In this document: one piece after another, positions 26,334 to 35,274 of the stretch
Position numbering within the stretch: the first letter of the stretch is position 1
Layout of the letters: every line of letters begins with the position of its first letter
Assembly: GCF_000620785.1 (NCBI RefSeq)
Contig: NZ_JIAI01000022.1
Location: 1-64,000, forward strand
Length of the DNA stretch: 64,000 bases
Direction of reading: 5' to 3'
From: Actinospineispora acaciae DSM 45401
GTDB lineage: Bacteria; Actinomycetota; Actinomycetes; Mycobacteriales; Pseudonocardiaceae
Made by a program: the position numbers and the translations under genes
Notes under the pieces: generated by a model
The model's input: the letters and a program-made list of their open reading frames with translations, nothing else
Database searches by the model: none
What the model was told of the DNA's origin: nothing

Positions 26334-28000
26334 CGCGAACCCTGCTCGCCTGTGCGGTGGCCGGCGCGCTGCTCCTCACGTCGTGCGGCGGTGGCTCGGG
26401 CGCGCGGCTGGAGGCGCCGCCGCCGCCCGGCGCGCAGGACCTCAACCCGCGTGACCCCGCCACCCTGCGCGACGGCGGTGACCTGCGCCTGCCGTTGGAC
26501 AACCTGCCGGTGAACTACAACTACAACAGCACGGACGGCCACGAGGGGCAGACCCACCAGGTGCTCTGGGCGCTGATGCCGCGCGCCTTCGACGAGGCGG
26601 CGGACGGTGGCACGGCGCTGAACACCGACCTGCTCGCGTCCGCCGACCTGGTCTCCACCTCGCCGCAGGTGGTCCGCTACCGGATCAACGAGCGGGCGGT
26701 CTGGTCCACCGGCCGGCCGATCACCTGGGAGGACTTCGCCGCGCAGGTCAGGGCCAACAACGGGTCGAACACGGAGTACCAGTTCAGCGACAAGACCGGG
26801 TACGTCGACATCGAGAAGGTCGAGCGCGGCGGCGGCGACAAAGAGGCGGTGGTGACCTTCCGCAAGCCGTTCGCGGAGTGGCAGGGCCGGCTGTTCAACG
26901 GGCTGTACCCGAAGGAGATGAACGACGACCCGAAGGAGTTCAACGGCTGGCTGACCGAACCGAAGATCACCGCCGGCCCGTTCCGGGTGGACAGGGTGGA
27001 CCTCACCGCGAAGACGATCACGCTGGTGCGCAACGAGCGCTGGTGGGGCGCCCGCCCCCGGCTGGACCGGATCATCTTCACGGTCACCGAGCGGTCCGCG
27101 CTGGCCGACCGGCTGGCCAACAACGAGATCGACGCCTACGAGATCGGCTCCAGCACCGACCTGTTCGAACGCGCCCGAAAGATCCCGAGCGTACAGATCC
27201 GCCGGGCCATCCCGAAGCAGTACAGCCACCTGACGTTCAACGGCGCCCCCGGCCGGGTGTTGGCCGACAAGGCGCTGCGACGCGCCGTCGCCAAGGGCAT
27301 CGACCGGGCGGCCATCGCCCAGCGCCTGGTCGGGCGGATCGTCGGCCAGGTGACCCCGATGGGCAACCACATCTTCCCGATCGGCTCGAAGGGCTACCGG
27401 GACAACTCCGCCAGCGCGGCCTTCGACCCGGTGGCGGCAAACCGCGAGCTGGACGCCCTGGGCTGGGTCCGTCCCGCCGGGTCCGCCGTGCGCGCCCGCG
27501 ACGGCCAGCCGCTGCGGCTGCATTTCGTCACTCCCAGCGGCAACCCGATCAGCGAGCAGACCGCCAAGACGGTCCTCGACCAGCTCGCCCAGATCGGCGT
27601 CGAGGTCGTCATCGACCCGGCCCCGACCGCGCAGTTCTTCTCCGACTTCGTCAACGTCGGCAACTTCGACCTGACCACCTTCCAGTGGATCACCACCGGC
27701 TCGCCCTTCAGCGACTCGGCCGCCATCTACCAGGACCCGACCGGAACCGACGTCGGCGGCAACTTCGGCCGCATCTACGACCCGACCATCAGCGCGAAGT
27801 TCGCCCAGGGCATCACCGAGCTCGACGACGCCAAACGGATCGAGCTCGGCAATGAGATCGACAGGCTGATCTGGGACGAGGTCCACCACCTGCCGCTCTA
27901 CCCCCAGACCGGCGCCTACGCCGTCCGCGAGAACGTCGCCAACTACGGCGCCAAGGGCCTCGCCGACCCGGACTACACCAAGGTCGGCTTCACTCCGTAA
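26330..28000 (+). CDS. Family-5 solute-binding lipoprotein, paralogue 8
   Basis: This is the last of the series, 556 residues from ATG 26330. The lipobox is LLTSC followed by GGGSG. It has subfamily-two markers: NYNYNSTDGHEGQTH, VWSTGRPITWEDFAAQ, VRANNGSNTEYQ, and an NGWLTEPKITAGPFRV segment shared with paralogue 7, pointing to a recent duplication of 7 and 8. It ends FTP then TAA, the only TAA stop of the set. A 173-bp gap with no clear hairpin separates it from the MacB-like permease. Confidence 0.92.
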   Translation: MTRTLLACAVAGALLLTSCGGGSGARLEAPPPPGAQDLNPRDPATLRDGGDLRLPLDNLPVNYNYNSTDGHEGQTHQVLWALMPRAFDEAADGGTALNTDLLASADLVSTSPQVVRYRINERAVWSTGRPITWEDFAAQVRANNGSNTEYQFSDKTGYVDIEKVERGGGDKEAVVTFRKPFAEWQGRLFNGLYPKEMNDDPKEFNGWLTEPKITAGPFRVDRVDLTAKTITLVRNERWWGARPRLDRIIFTVTERSALADRLANNEIDAYEIGSSTDLFERARKIPSVQIRRAIPKQYSHLTFNGAPGRVLADKALRRAVAKGIDRAAIAQRLVGRIVGQVTPMGNHIFPIGSKGYRDNSASAAFDPVAANRELDALGWVRPAGSAVRARDGQPLRLHFVTPSGNPISEQTAKTVLDQLAQIGVEVVIDPAPTAQFFSDFVNVGNFDLTTFQWITTGSPFSDSAAIYQDPTGTDVGGNFGRIYDPTISAKFAQGITELDDAKRIELGNEIDRLIWDEVHHLPLYPQTGAYAVRENVANYGAKGLADPDYTKVGFTP

Positions 28001-28173
28001 CTCCGCGAACATTGCCACTTTTATGACCAACGTCGCATTGCTGAGAACCCGCCCTCGACCCGGTCCCGGTTCTTAGGAAAATGACAGGAAAAGGAATCCG
28101 GACTATCAGGTAGGCGCCCGATCCTGATCTGGTCACGTGTGGCCGAAAACGATCCGTGCGGGGGTAGCGACCA

Positions 28174-29448
28174 GTGATCCTCAGGGACATCCTGGCAATC
28201 GCCTTCCGCAGCCTGCGCGCGCACAAGCTGCGCTCGGTGCTGACCATGCTCGGCCTGGTCATCGGCGTCGCCGCGGTGGTGCTGCTCAGCTCGCTCGGCC
28301 AGGGCCTGCTGGGCTCGGTGAACGCGGCGATCGAGCCGGTGGCGAACAGCATCACGGTGGTGCCCAAGGTGTCGCCGTACCCGGGCGGGCCGCCGGCCAA
28401 GCCGCTCACCGACGCCGACGTGGCCGCGATCGCCAAGATCCCGCAGGTGGCCGAGATGGTGCCGTCCGTGACCGGGGCGACCACCGGGGCCGCCGGCCAG
28501 TCCGCCAAGGCGGTGACGGCCACCACCCAGGGCGCGCAGTACCTGTCCGCCTCGGTCGAGGGAACCACCGCCAACTACCTGCAGGCCTCGCAGCGGGAGC
28601 TGGTCGCCGGGCGGTTCTTCAACACCGTCGAGGACGACAACGGGGCCAAGGTCGCGGTGATGGGCTCGCTGGTCGGCCAGGCGCTGTTCGGCCCGGACCC
28701 GCACGCCGCGCTCGGCCGCACCGTGCGCCTCAACAGCACCACGGTCAAGGTGATCGGCGTGCTCAAGTCGTACGGCGCGGCCAACGACAACGTCGTCGTC
28801 ATGCCGTTGAAGGCGGTGCGGGCCGGCGTGTTCGGCTCCTCCTTCGGCACCGGCGCCAACCACGTCAGCCGCCTCACCGTGAAGGCCACCTCGACGCAGG
28901 CGGTGCCGGCCGCGAAGGCCCAGATCCAGGAGGTCCTGCGCGAGCGCCACCACATCGACTCGCCGCAGTACGACGACTTCCAGGTGCAGGACCTGGGCTC
29001 ACGGGTGACCACGTTCACCTCGCTGATGACGCTGGTGACCAACGCGGTGCCGGCGGCGGCCGCAATTTCCCTGCTGGTCGGCGGCATCGGCGTGCTCAAC
29101 ATCATGCTGGTGTCGGTCACCGACCGGACCCGGGAGATCGGCACCCGCAAGGCGGTCGGCGCCAGCGACTCGGCGATCATGGGCCAGTTCGTCCTGGAGT
29201 CGATCGCGCTGGCCGGGCTGGGCGGGCTGATCGGCGTGGGGGCCGGCATCGGCGCGATCCTCGGGATCAAGCAACTGCTCGCCGGCATGGCCGCGGGCGG
29301 CCCGCTGAAGACCTTCGACCCGACGATCTCCCTGCCGGCCGTCGGGCTCGCCTTCGCCATCTGCCTGGTGATCGGGCTGATCGCCGGCGGCTATCCGGCA
29401 TGGCGGGCGGCTCGCCTCGAACCGATCGAGGCACTGCGGTTTGAATAA
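28174..29448 (+). CDS. MacB/FtsX-type ABC exporter permease
   Basis: The 424-residue membrane protein starts at GTG 28174. The N-terminal helix follows LRSVLTMLGLVIGVAAVVLL, a large extracytoplasmic MacB periplasmic core domain spans about 45-270, and three C-terminal TM helices (about 285-415) include AAAISLLVGGIGVLNIMLVS and GLAFAICLVIGLIAGGYPAW. The cytoplasmic coupling loop has TDRTREIGTRKAVGAS, characteristic of the FtsX/MacB family. Two ATPase genes follow directly. Family members export antimicrobial peptides or lipoproteins or drive mechanotransmission. No MacA-like adaptor is present. Confidence 0.92.
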   Translation: MILRDILAIAFRSLRAHKLRSVLTMLGLVIGVAAVVLLSSLGQGLLGSVNAAIEPVANSITVVPKVSPYPGGPPAKPLTDADVAAIAKIPQVAEMVPSVTGATTGAAGQSAKAVTATTQGAQYLSASVEGTTANYLQASQRELVAGRFFNTVEDDNGAKVAVMGSLVGQALFGPDPHAALGRTVRLNSTTVKVIGVLKSYGAANDNVVVMPLKAVRAGVFGSSFGTGANHVSRLTVKATSTQAVPAAKAQIQEVLRERHHIDSPQYDDFQVQDLGSRVTTFTSLMTLVTNAVPAAAAISLLVGGIGVLNIMLVSVTDRTREIGTRKAVGASDSAIMGQFVLESIALAGLGGLIGVGAGIGAILGIKQLLAGMAAGGPLKTFDPTISLPAVGLAFAICLVIGLIAGGYPAWRAARLEPIEALRFE

Positions 29449-29482
29449 CCCCAACTGGACGGCGAAGAACGCAGGGAGTCGG

Positions 29483-30184
29483 ATGATCCGCCTGGAAGGC
29501 ATTACCCGTTCCTTTCGCATGGCGGAAGGCGAGATGAGGGTTCTGCACGGCATCGACCTGGACATCGAGGCCGGCGAGATGGTCGCCATCATGGGGCCGT
29601 CCGGCTCCGGCAAGAGCACGCTGATGAACATCCTGGGCTGCCTGGACACCCCCACCACCGGCCGCTACCTGCTGGACGGCACCGACGTGACCCGGCTGTC
29701 CAAGCGCGAGCTCGCCAAGGCCAGAGGGCAGAAGATCGGGTTCGTGTTCCAGTCGTTCAACCTGATCCCGCGCACCAACGCGATGCGCAACGTCGAGCTG
29801 CCGCTGGTCTACAACGGCGTGCGGCGGCGCAAGGCCAAGGCCAGGGCGGCGTTGGAGCGGGTCGGGCTCGGCGAGCGGATGGGGCACGTGCCCAGCGAGC
29901 TCTCCGGTGGCCAGAAGCAGCGGGTCGCGGTGGCCCGCGCGCTCATCAACGACCCGTCGATCATCCTGGCCGACGAGCCGACCGGGGCGCTGGACACCAA
30001 GACCACCACCGAGATCATGGAGCTGTTCACCGACCTGAACAGGGCCGGGAGCACGATCGTGATCATCACGCACGAGGAGGAGGTGGCCGAGTACTGCTCG
30101 CGCCGGGTCTGGCTGCGCGACGGCAACATCGAGAGCGACACCCCGGTGGAGCGGCCCGACAACGTCAGCGGGCTCAGCGCCTGA
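29483..30184 (+). CDS. MacB/LolD-type ABC ATPase (catalytically intact)
   Basis: This 233-residue ATPase starts at ATG 29483 behind a GGGAGTC ribosome site; an upstream in-frame start would overlap the permease. Walker A GPSGSGKS, Q-loop FVFQSFNLI, signature LSGGQKQRVAVARA, Walker B IILADEPTGALD and H-loop ITHEEEV are all canonical. It should power the permease encoded 34 bp upstream. Its closest relative here is the next gene, a degenerate copy of the same size. Confidence 0.94.
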   Translation: MIRLEGITRSFRMAEGEMRVLHGIDLDIEAGEMVAIMGPSGSGKSTLMNILGCLDTPTTGRYLLDGTDVTRLSKRELAKARGQKIGFVFQSFNLIPRTNAMRNVELPLVYNGVRRRKAKARAALERVGLGERMGHVPSELSGGQKQRVAVARALINDPSIILADEPTGALDTKTTTEIMELFTDLNRAGSTIVIITHEEEVAEYCSRRVWLRDGNIESDTPVERPDNVSGLSA

Positions 30185-30221
30185 GCGTTGTGTCGGCGTC
30201 GGGGGGCTCAGAGAGGAGCCA

Positions 30222-30944
30222 GTGGTGATCAAGCTCGAGCGGGTCGGGAAGGCGTACCGGTCGACCGAGCGGCGGGACGTTCCGGCGCTGTTCGACATCG
30301 AGCTGACCATCGAGGCCGGCGAGATGGTCGCCGTGGTCGGGCCGTCCGGCTCCGGCACCAGCACCCTGCTGAACGTGCTGAGCTGCCTGGACCTGCCCAG
30401 CGACGGGCGCTACCTGCTGGACGGCGTGGACGTGGGGCGGCTGTCCAAGCGGCGGCTGGCCAGGCTGCGCGGACGGTTGATCGGCTTCGTGTTCGGCAAC
30501 TTCGACCTGATCCCGAGGGCGAGCGTGCAGGAGAACGTCGAGCTGCCGCTGCTCTACCGGCGGGCGGGGGTTCGGCGGCGGCGGGCGCGGGCCGCGCTGG
30601 ACCGGGTCGGGCTGCGCGGGCACTACGGCGACCGGCCGGTGGAGCTGTTCGAGGCGCAGCGGCAGAAGGCGCTGATCGCCCGCGCGCTGATCAACGACCC
30701 GGCGGTGCTGCTGGACGACGACCCCACCGGCGGCCTGGACGCCGGCTCCGCCACCGAGATCATGGAGCTGTTCGCCGAGCTGAACGAGGCCGGCCGCACG
30801 ATCATCTACTGCACGCACGACGAGGACGTCGCGGCCTGGGCCACCCGGATCGTCCGGATGCGGGCGGGTCGGGTGGTGAGCGACCGGCGCAACGTCCCGT
30901 ACCGGCCGCACCGGCCCCGGCGGCCGCACCTGCGCGCGGTCTGA
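30222..30944 (+). CDS. Degenerate MacB/LolD-type ABC ATPase paralogue (predicted inactive)
   Basis: The 240-residue product from GTG 30222 follows its neighbour closely along its length (EAGEMVA, DGRYLLDG, RLSKRRLARLRG, ATEIMELFAELNEAGRTI). The catalytic positions are lost. Walker A is GPSGSGTS with Thr45 in place of the essential Lys. The Q-loop glutamine is Gly91 (FVFGNFD). The LSGGQ signature is LFEAQ at 141-145, and Walker B ends LLDDDP with Asp166 replacing the catalytic Glu. The D-loop GGLD and H-loop THDED remain. The frame is intact with normal codon use, so it is likely expressed, perhaps as the non-hydrolysing partner in a heterodimer. An Arg-rich C-terminal tail is unique to it. 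Confidence 0.88.
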   Translation: MVIKLERVGKAYRSTERRDVPALFDIELTIEAGEMVAVVGPSGSGTSTLLNVLSCLDLPSDGRYLLDGVDVGRLSKRRLARLRGRLIGFVFGNFDLIPRASVQENVELPLLYRRAGVRRRRARAALDRVGLRGHYGDRPVELFEAQRQKALIARALINDPAVLLDDDPTGGLDAGSATEIMELFAELNEAGRTIIYCTHDEDVAAWATRIVRMRAGRVVSDRRNVPYRPHRPRRPHLRAV

Positions 30945-30950
30945 GGCACG

Positions 30951-30988
30951 GGGTTGGGCCGGGGTTTCGCACCGCCCCGGCCCAACCC
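30951..30988. terminator. Strong GC hairpin after the exporter operon
   Basis: A 14-bp perfect stem (GGGTTGGGCCGGGG at 30951-30964 pairing with 30975-30988) with a 10-nt loop lies 7 nt after the degenerate ATPase stop. It is also 48 nt beyond the 3' end of the convergent MFS gene. There is no T-run, as is common for actinobacterial terminators. Confidence 0.75.
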
Positions 30989-31036
30989 GTCTAGGCCGCG
31001 CGAGGCGGCCGTTTCATCACGTGACGCGGGTGCCCA

Positions 31037-32353
31037 TCATCGGCGATCCCCCCTTTCCACATTCGGTGATCCGGCGTGGTCGCCGGACCGGGGTTCTGGC
31101 GCGCTCGGCGGCACGCCGGTACCGAGCAGCGGACGGGCGAGCACCAGCAGGCTCCCGGCCAGCAGCGCGCCGGCGAGCAGGTAGACGGCCCCGAGGCTGG
31201 CCAGCTCGGCGACCGGCCCGGCCAGACCGGCGCCGATCGGCATCAGGCCCCAGGTCAGCACCCGGTAGCCGTTGGTGACCCGGCCCATCATCGGCGCCTC
31301 GGTGAGCCGTTGGCGCCGGGTCGCGGACAGCACGTTCCAGCCGCCGGCGCCCAGCCCGACCAGCGCGTAGCCGAGCCAGCCGACCGGTTGCCAGGACAGC
31401 GCGCCGAGCAGCAGGAACCCCGAGGCAAGCACCGCCATCGCGGCCACCATCACCGGCCCTTCGGAGAACCGGGCGGCCAGCGCCGGCACGCACCGGGCCG
31501 CGACCAGGGTGCCCAGCCCCATCGCCACCCACAGCGTCGGCACCAGCGCGGTCGGGATACCGAGCACCTCCACGGCGTAGAGCGCCATCACCGCGTTCGC
31601 GGCGGCCACCGCGACCGCGGCGAACAGCACGGCGGTGACCAGCACCCGCAGCCCCCGGTGGCCGAACAGGTAGCGCACGCCCTCGCCGACCTGCCCGGCC
31701 AGCCCGTGCCGTACGCCGTGACCGGCCCCGATGCGCGGCAACCCGGCCACGACCAGCCCCGCCGCCAGGAACGAGACGCCGTCGAGCGCGAAGCAGACCG
31801 CCGGCTGCCACAGGAACAACCCGCCCGCGACCAGCGGACCGAGCACGTCCAGCGCGATCGTCTCGACGCTGACGAACCGCCCGTTGCCCCGCTCCAGGTC
31901 GTCCGGCCCGGCCAGCCGCACCAGCAGCCGCTGCGACGCCGGGTCGGCGAACGTCTCCCCCGCCGTGACCACGAACGCGGCGGCCACCAGCACCCAGACC
32001 CCCGCCGTCCCGGTGGCCACCGCGGCGGCCAGCAGCAGCGTCGCCACGCCACGGACCAGGTGCGCCCCGAGCACCGTCCAGCGCGGCTCCCACCTGTCGG
32101 CCAGCGCGCCCGCCGGCAGCGCGAGCAGCAGCCAGGGCAGCACCTCCGCCACCGCGACCGCGGACACCGCCAGCGGGTCGCGGGTGCTGACCGCGGCGAA
32201 CAGTGGCAGCGCGGCCAGCCGCACGCCGTCGCCCACCATCGACGTCGACCAGGCGACCAGCAGCCGGCGGAACCCCGGGGTGTCGACGCCGACGGCCGGA
32301 GCGGGCGGTTCGGGCACGCCCGGGCCGGGCACGACCTCCCCCCGACCCGCCAC
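31037..32353 (-). CDS. Major facilitator superfamily transporter
   Basis: This is a 438-residue MFS protein starting at GTG 32353, with about 12 hydrophobic segments. Segment one is FRRLLVAWSTSMVGDGVRLA. The motif-A-like loop between TM2 and TM3 is LPAGALADRWEPRW. Segments such as AVLFAAVAVAAANAVMALYA and LTWGLMPIGAGLAGPVAELA follow the style of actinobacterial macrolide/enterobactin-exporter-like members. The C-terminal tail is polar. It is divergent from the GT39-like gene; two tandem palindromes lie in the shared promoter. Substrate unknown; export of a drug or metabolite is the usual role. Confidence 0.9.
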   Translation of the reverse strand: MAGRGEVVPGPGVPEPPAPAVGVDTPGFRRLLVAWSTSMVGDGVRLAALPLFAAVSTRDPLAVSAVAVAEVLPWLLLALPAGALADRWEPRWTVLGAHLVRGVATLLLAAAVATGTAGVWVLVAAAFVVTAGETFADPASQRLLVRLAGPDDLERGNGRFVSVETIALDVLGPLVAGGLFLWQPAVCFALDGVSFLAAGLVVAGLPRIGAGHGVRHGLAGQVGEGVRYLFGHRGLRVLVTAVLFAAVAVAAANAVMALYAVEVLGIPTALVPTLWVAMGLGTLVAARCVPALAARFSEGPVMVAAMAVLASGFLLLGALSWQPVGWLGYALVGLGAGGWNVLSATRRQRLTEAPMMGRVTNGYRVLTWGLMPIGAGLAGPVAELASLGAVYLLAGALLAGSLLVLARPLLGTGVPPSAPEPRSGDHAGSPNVERGDRR

Positions 32354-32414
32354 CGCACGTCCCCCTCGTTGTGACCGGCGTCCCGCCCGAGGCTAGGTGC
32401 AGCCGAGCACGGAT

Positions 32415-32450
32415 GGGTAATGGTTTACCCGATTGGGTAATGGATTACTC
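32415..32450. promoter_or_regulatory. Tandem operator-like palindromes GGGTAATGG(T/A)TTAC
   Basis: Copy one, GGGTAATGGTTTACCC (32415-32430), is a perfect 6-nt dyad. Copy two, GGGTAATGGATTACTC (32435-32450), has one mismatch. Their starts are 20 bp apart, two helical turns, so two dimers would bind the same face. The pair lies in the 112 bp between the divergent MFS (start 32353) and GT39-like (start 32466) genes and is strikingly AT-rich for this DNA. No regulator gene is adjacent. Confidence 0.6.
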
Positions 32451-32465
32451 GCGGTTCCTGATGTT

Positions 32466-34007
32466 ATGCCGAGCGGCCGATTTACCGTGGCCGTCGCCGG
32501 GCGGAGCTGGCACCGTAACCGGGTGGCCGCACCCACGGACGGCGCCGGCGCCCCGACCGTCACGACCGGGATCGCGGCCGCCGTCACGGTTGCGCTGGTG
32601 GCGGTCAGCCCCGGCTACGGCTACCACCGCGACGAGCTGTACTTCCTACAGGCCGGACGGCACCTGGCGTGGGGCTTCTCGGACCAGCCGCCGTTGACCC
32701 CGCTGCTGGCCCGGGTGGCAGACGAGCTGTTCGGCGACTCGCTTGTCGGGCTGCGGGCGGCCTCGGCGGTGGCGGCCGGGCTGATCGTGCTGCTGTCCGG
32801 GCTGATCGCCCGCGAGTTCGGCGGCGACCGGGCCGCGCAGGCGCTCGCCGCCGGCTGCATGGCCGTCTCGTCGTACCTGCTCGCGGTCGGCCACACGCTC
32901 TCGACCAGCACGTTCGACCTGCTGGTGTGGGCGGGGCTGAGCTGGGTGGTGGTGCGGGCGCTGCGCGACGGCGGCCGGTCCTGGCTCGCGGTCGGGCTGG
33001 TCGCCGGGGTCGGCCTGGAGGTCAAGACGCTGCCCGCGCTGCTGCTGGCCGGGCTGCTGGTCGGGGTGCTGGTGGCCGGCCCGAGGGCGGTGCTGCTCGG
33101 CCCGTGGCCGTGGCTCGCGGGCGGGATCGCGGTGCTGCTGTGGGCGCCCAACCTGATCTGGCAGGCCACGAACGGATGGCCGCTGGTCGCGTTGTCCGGG
33201 GAGATCGCGGCCGGCGGCTCGACCAGCAGCCAGCCGAGGTGGCTGTTCCTGCCGTATCAGTTGGTGCTGGTCAGCCCGCTGCTGGTGCCGGTGTGGGCGG
33301 CCGGGCTGTGGCGGCTGGCCAGGGATCCGGGGCTGCGGCGGTACCGGGCGTTCGCTCCTGCGTACGCGGTGCTGGCCGCCGTGTTCATCGCCGCCGGCGG
33401 CAAGCCGTACTACCTGGCCGGCCTCTACCCCGTGCTGCTCGCCGCCGGTGCCGAGCCGACGCTGCGCTGGGTGCGGCGTGGCCGGGCCCGGGTGCGCGCA
33501 TTCGTGCTCGCCGCCGCCCTCGCGGTGAGCGCCGCCGTCAACGCCACGCTGATGCTGCCGCTCGTGCCCGTGCACGCCCTGGCGTCCACGCCGGTCGTCG
33601 CGGTGTACCCGGACGCCGGCGAGACGGTCGGCTGGCCGGAGTTCGCCCACACGGTGGCCACCGTCTACCACGGACTGCCGGCCCCCGGCGCGGTGCTGCT
33701 CACCCGCAACTACGGCGAGGCCGGCGCGCTCGACCGGTTCGGCCCCGCGCTGGGCCTGCCGCCCGCCTTCAGCGGCCACAACAGCTACGCCGACTGGGGG
33801 CCGCCGCCGGAGACGCCGTCCACGGTGATCGCCGTCGGCTACCGGCGCGCCGAGCTGCAACGCTGGTTCACCACCGTCGACGAGGCCGCGCGCATCGACA
33901 ACGGCCTCGGCCTGCGCAACAGCGAGCAGGGCAAGTCCGTCTGGATATGCCGAGGCCGGCTCGCCCCCTGGACCGATCTGTGGCCCCAACTACGCCACGT
34001 CGGCTGA
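32466..34007 (+). CDS. Membrane glycosyltransferase of the GT39/ArnT-like family
   Basis: From ATG 32466 the product is 513 residues; a start at 32433 would run through the tandem palindromes. About ten hydrophobic helices follow a first loop containing YGYHRDELYFL, the Asp-Glu pair typical of the catalytic periplasmic loop of GT-C enzymes such as ArnT and PMT. The segment WGFSDQPPLTPLLARV is also typical. The C-terminal soluble part (about 390-513) has TRNYGEAGALDRFG and SGHNSYADWGPPPE. GT-C enzymes transfer sugars from polyprenyl-phosphate donors to lipids or proteins outside the membrane. The acceptor is not deducible. Confidence 0.88.
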   Translation: MPSGRFTVAVAGRSWHRNRVAAPTDGAGAPTVTTGIAAAVTVALVAVSPGYGYHRDELYFLQAGRHLAWGFSDQPPLTPLLARVADELFGDSLVGLRAASAVAAGLIVLLSGLIAREFGGDRAAQALAAGCMAVSSYLLAVGHTLSTSTFDLLVWAGLSWVVVRALRDGGRSWLAVGLVAGVGLEVKTLPALLLAGLLVGVLVAGPRAVLLGPWPWLAGGIAVLLWAPNLIWQATNGWPLVALSGEIAAGGSTSSQPRWLFLPYQLVLVSPLLVPVWAAGLWRLARDPGLRRYRAFAPAYAVLAAVFIAAGGKPYYLAGLYPVLLAAGAEPTLRWVRRGRARVRAFVLAAALAVSAAVNATLMLPLVPVHALASTPVVAVYPDAGETVGWPEFAHTVATVYHGLPAPGAVLLTRNYGEAGALDRFGPALGLPPAFSGHNSYADWGPPPETPSTVIAVGYRRAELQRWFTTVDEAARIDNGLGLRNSEQGKSVWICRGRLAPWTDLWPQLRHVG

Positions 34008-34154
34008 CCCGAGAGCTCAGCAGCCGGGCACTCTGAGCGAGAGGACCAAGGCCCTTAGGCCAAATAGGGCGAAAGACACCGAGTACACGACCGGCTCCAA
34101 TCCGGGTCAAATTGCCTCTGAACAGGAAACTCCGACGCTGGCCAGGTGGCACGG

Positions 34155-35231
34155 CTAAGCGTCCTCCAGCTCGGTGGGCAACGAATCGGCAGCACGCACC
34201 TGCTGGTCCGACAGTTGCTGACGACGTAGCCCTCGCGCTCCCCGCAGCTTGGCGCCCGTGAGGTCGGCGCCCGTGAGATCAGCATCGGTGAGATCGGCGT
34301 CGGTGAGATCGGCCTGGTTGAGTCGGGCCTGAGCCAGGTCGGCACGGACCAGGGTCGCGCCGGTCAGGTTGGCACGAGAGAGGAAGGCATGGCTAAGGAC
34401 GGCTCCATGAAGGTCGGCATGAGTGAGGTCGGCACCGAAGAGGTCGGCGTGGGTGAGATCGGCCTCGCCGAGATGAGCCTCGGTCAAGTTCGCGTGATGT
34501 AGGTTCGCGTTAGTGAGGCCGACGTATTCGAGGTCGGCACGGCTGAGATTGGCAGGCCCGAGGCTAGCGCCAGGCAAATCAACGTCGCTGAGGTCAGCAC
34601 GTGGTATGCCCGGCCGTTGCGGGAGACGCCCGAGGACGGCGAGTGCGGCGGCAACATCGCTCGGGAGTGACCTCGGTTCGTTCGACGACGAAGGCTCCTC
34701 GGCTGCCTCATCGGTGTTCGAGGTTTCGCGTGACCGCGGCGCTCCGGCGAGTTCTCGGATGAACGCGGAGAGGACCTCGACCACGGTTTGTTGATCACTG
34801 TGTCGGTCGGTGTCGACGGCGATCTGTTCAAGCGCGTAAATCCCGCCCAGGCGGATCGCCTTCGACTCGGTGTTACCGAGTTGCTCGACGGCCTTTGTGT
34901 AGCGCTCGGTGATCTGACCTCGTGCTTGAAGGGCGAAGGTGCGCTGGATAATCTGCGAGTTTCGATAGTTGATCAAGATCGTAACGAGAGCGCCGAGGCC
35001 GGCCGCTGCCGCCAAGACGCTTGCCCGGGTGGTGGCAATCGCCGACAACCGCGCCGACTCCTGCGCGGCCCTCACCGCATCGCTGGGCGCATCCGGCAAC
35101 GGGTACGCGGCCGGTACCTCTATCCAGCCCCATACCGCCAATGCCACGACAAGCCCGGCAATCACCCATGACCACGGACGCAAGCTCGATACAACGGAGC
35201 CTGCGCGGTCCGCCACACCCGTCATCGGCAT
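34155..35231 (-). CDS. Membrane-anchored pentapeptide-repeat protein
   Basis: This is a 358-residue protein with two N-terminal hydrophobic helices (about 18-42, SWVIAGLVVALAVWGWIEV, and about 66-88, ASVLAAAAGLGALVTILINY). Next is a cytosolic linker with ITERYTKAVEQLGN and IRLGGIYALEQIA, then a low-complexity Ser/Glu stretch at about 165-190. The C-terminal half (about 210-340) is a run of A-D/N-L-xx pentapeptides (for example ADLTHADLFGADLTHADLHG) forming a right-handed quadrilateral beta-helix. This architecture is a common, mostly uncharacterised actinobacterial family. ATG 35231 and ATG 35225 are both possible starts. Confidence 0.9.
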   Translation of the reverse strand: MPMTGVADRAGSVVSSLRPWSWVIAGLVVALAVWGWIEVPAAYPLPDAPSDAVRAAQESARLSAIATTRASVLAAAAGLGALVTILINYRNSQIIQRTFALQARGQITERYTKAVEQLGNTESKAIRLGGIYALEQIAVDTDRHSDQQTVVEVLSAFIRELAGAPRSRETSNTDEAAEEPSSSNEPRSLPSDVAAALAVLGRLPQRPGIPRADLSDVDLPGASLGPANLSRADLEYVGLTNANLHHANLTEAHLGEADLTHADLFGADLTHADLHGAVLSHAFLSRANLTGATLVRADLAQARLNQADLTDADLTDADLTGADLTGAKLRGARGLRRQQLSDQQVRAADSLPTELEDA

Positions 35232-35274
35232 ATCCCCTCGTCACGGCACCAGCGACGATCGATCCGAGCGCAGT

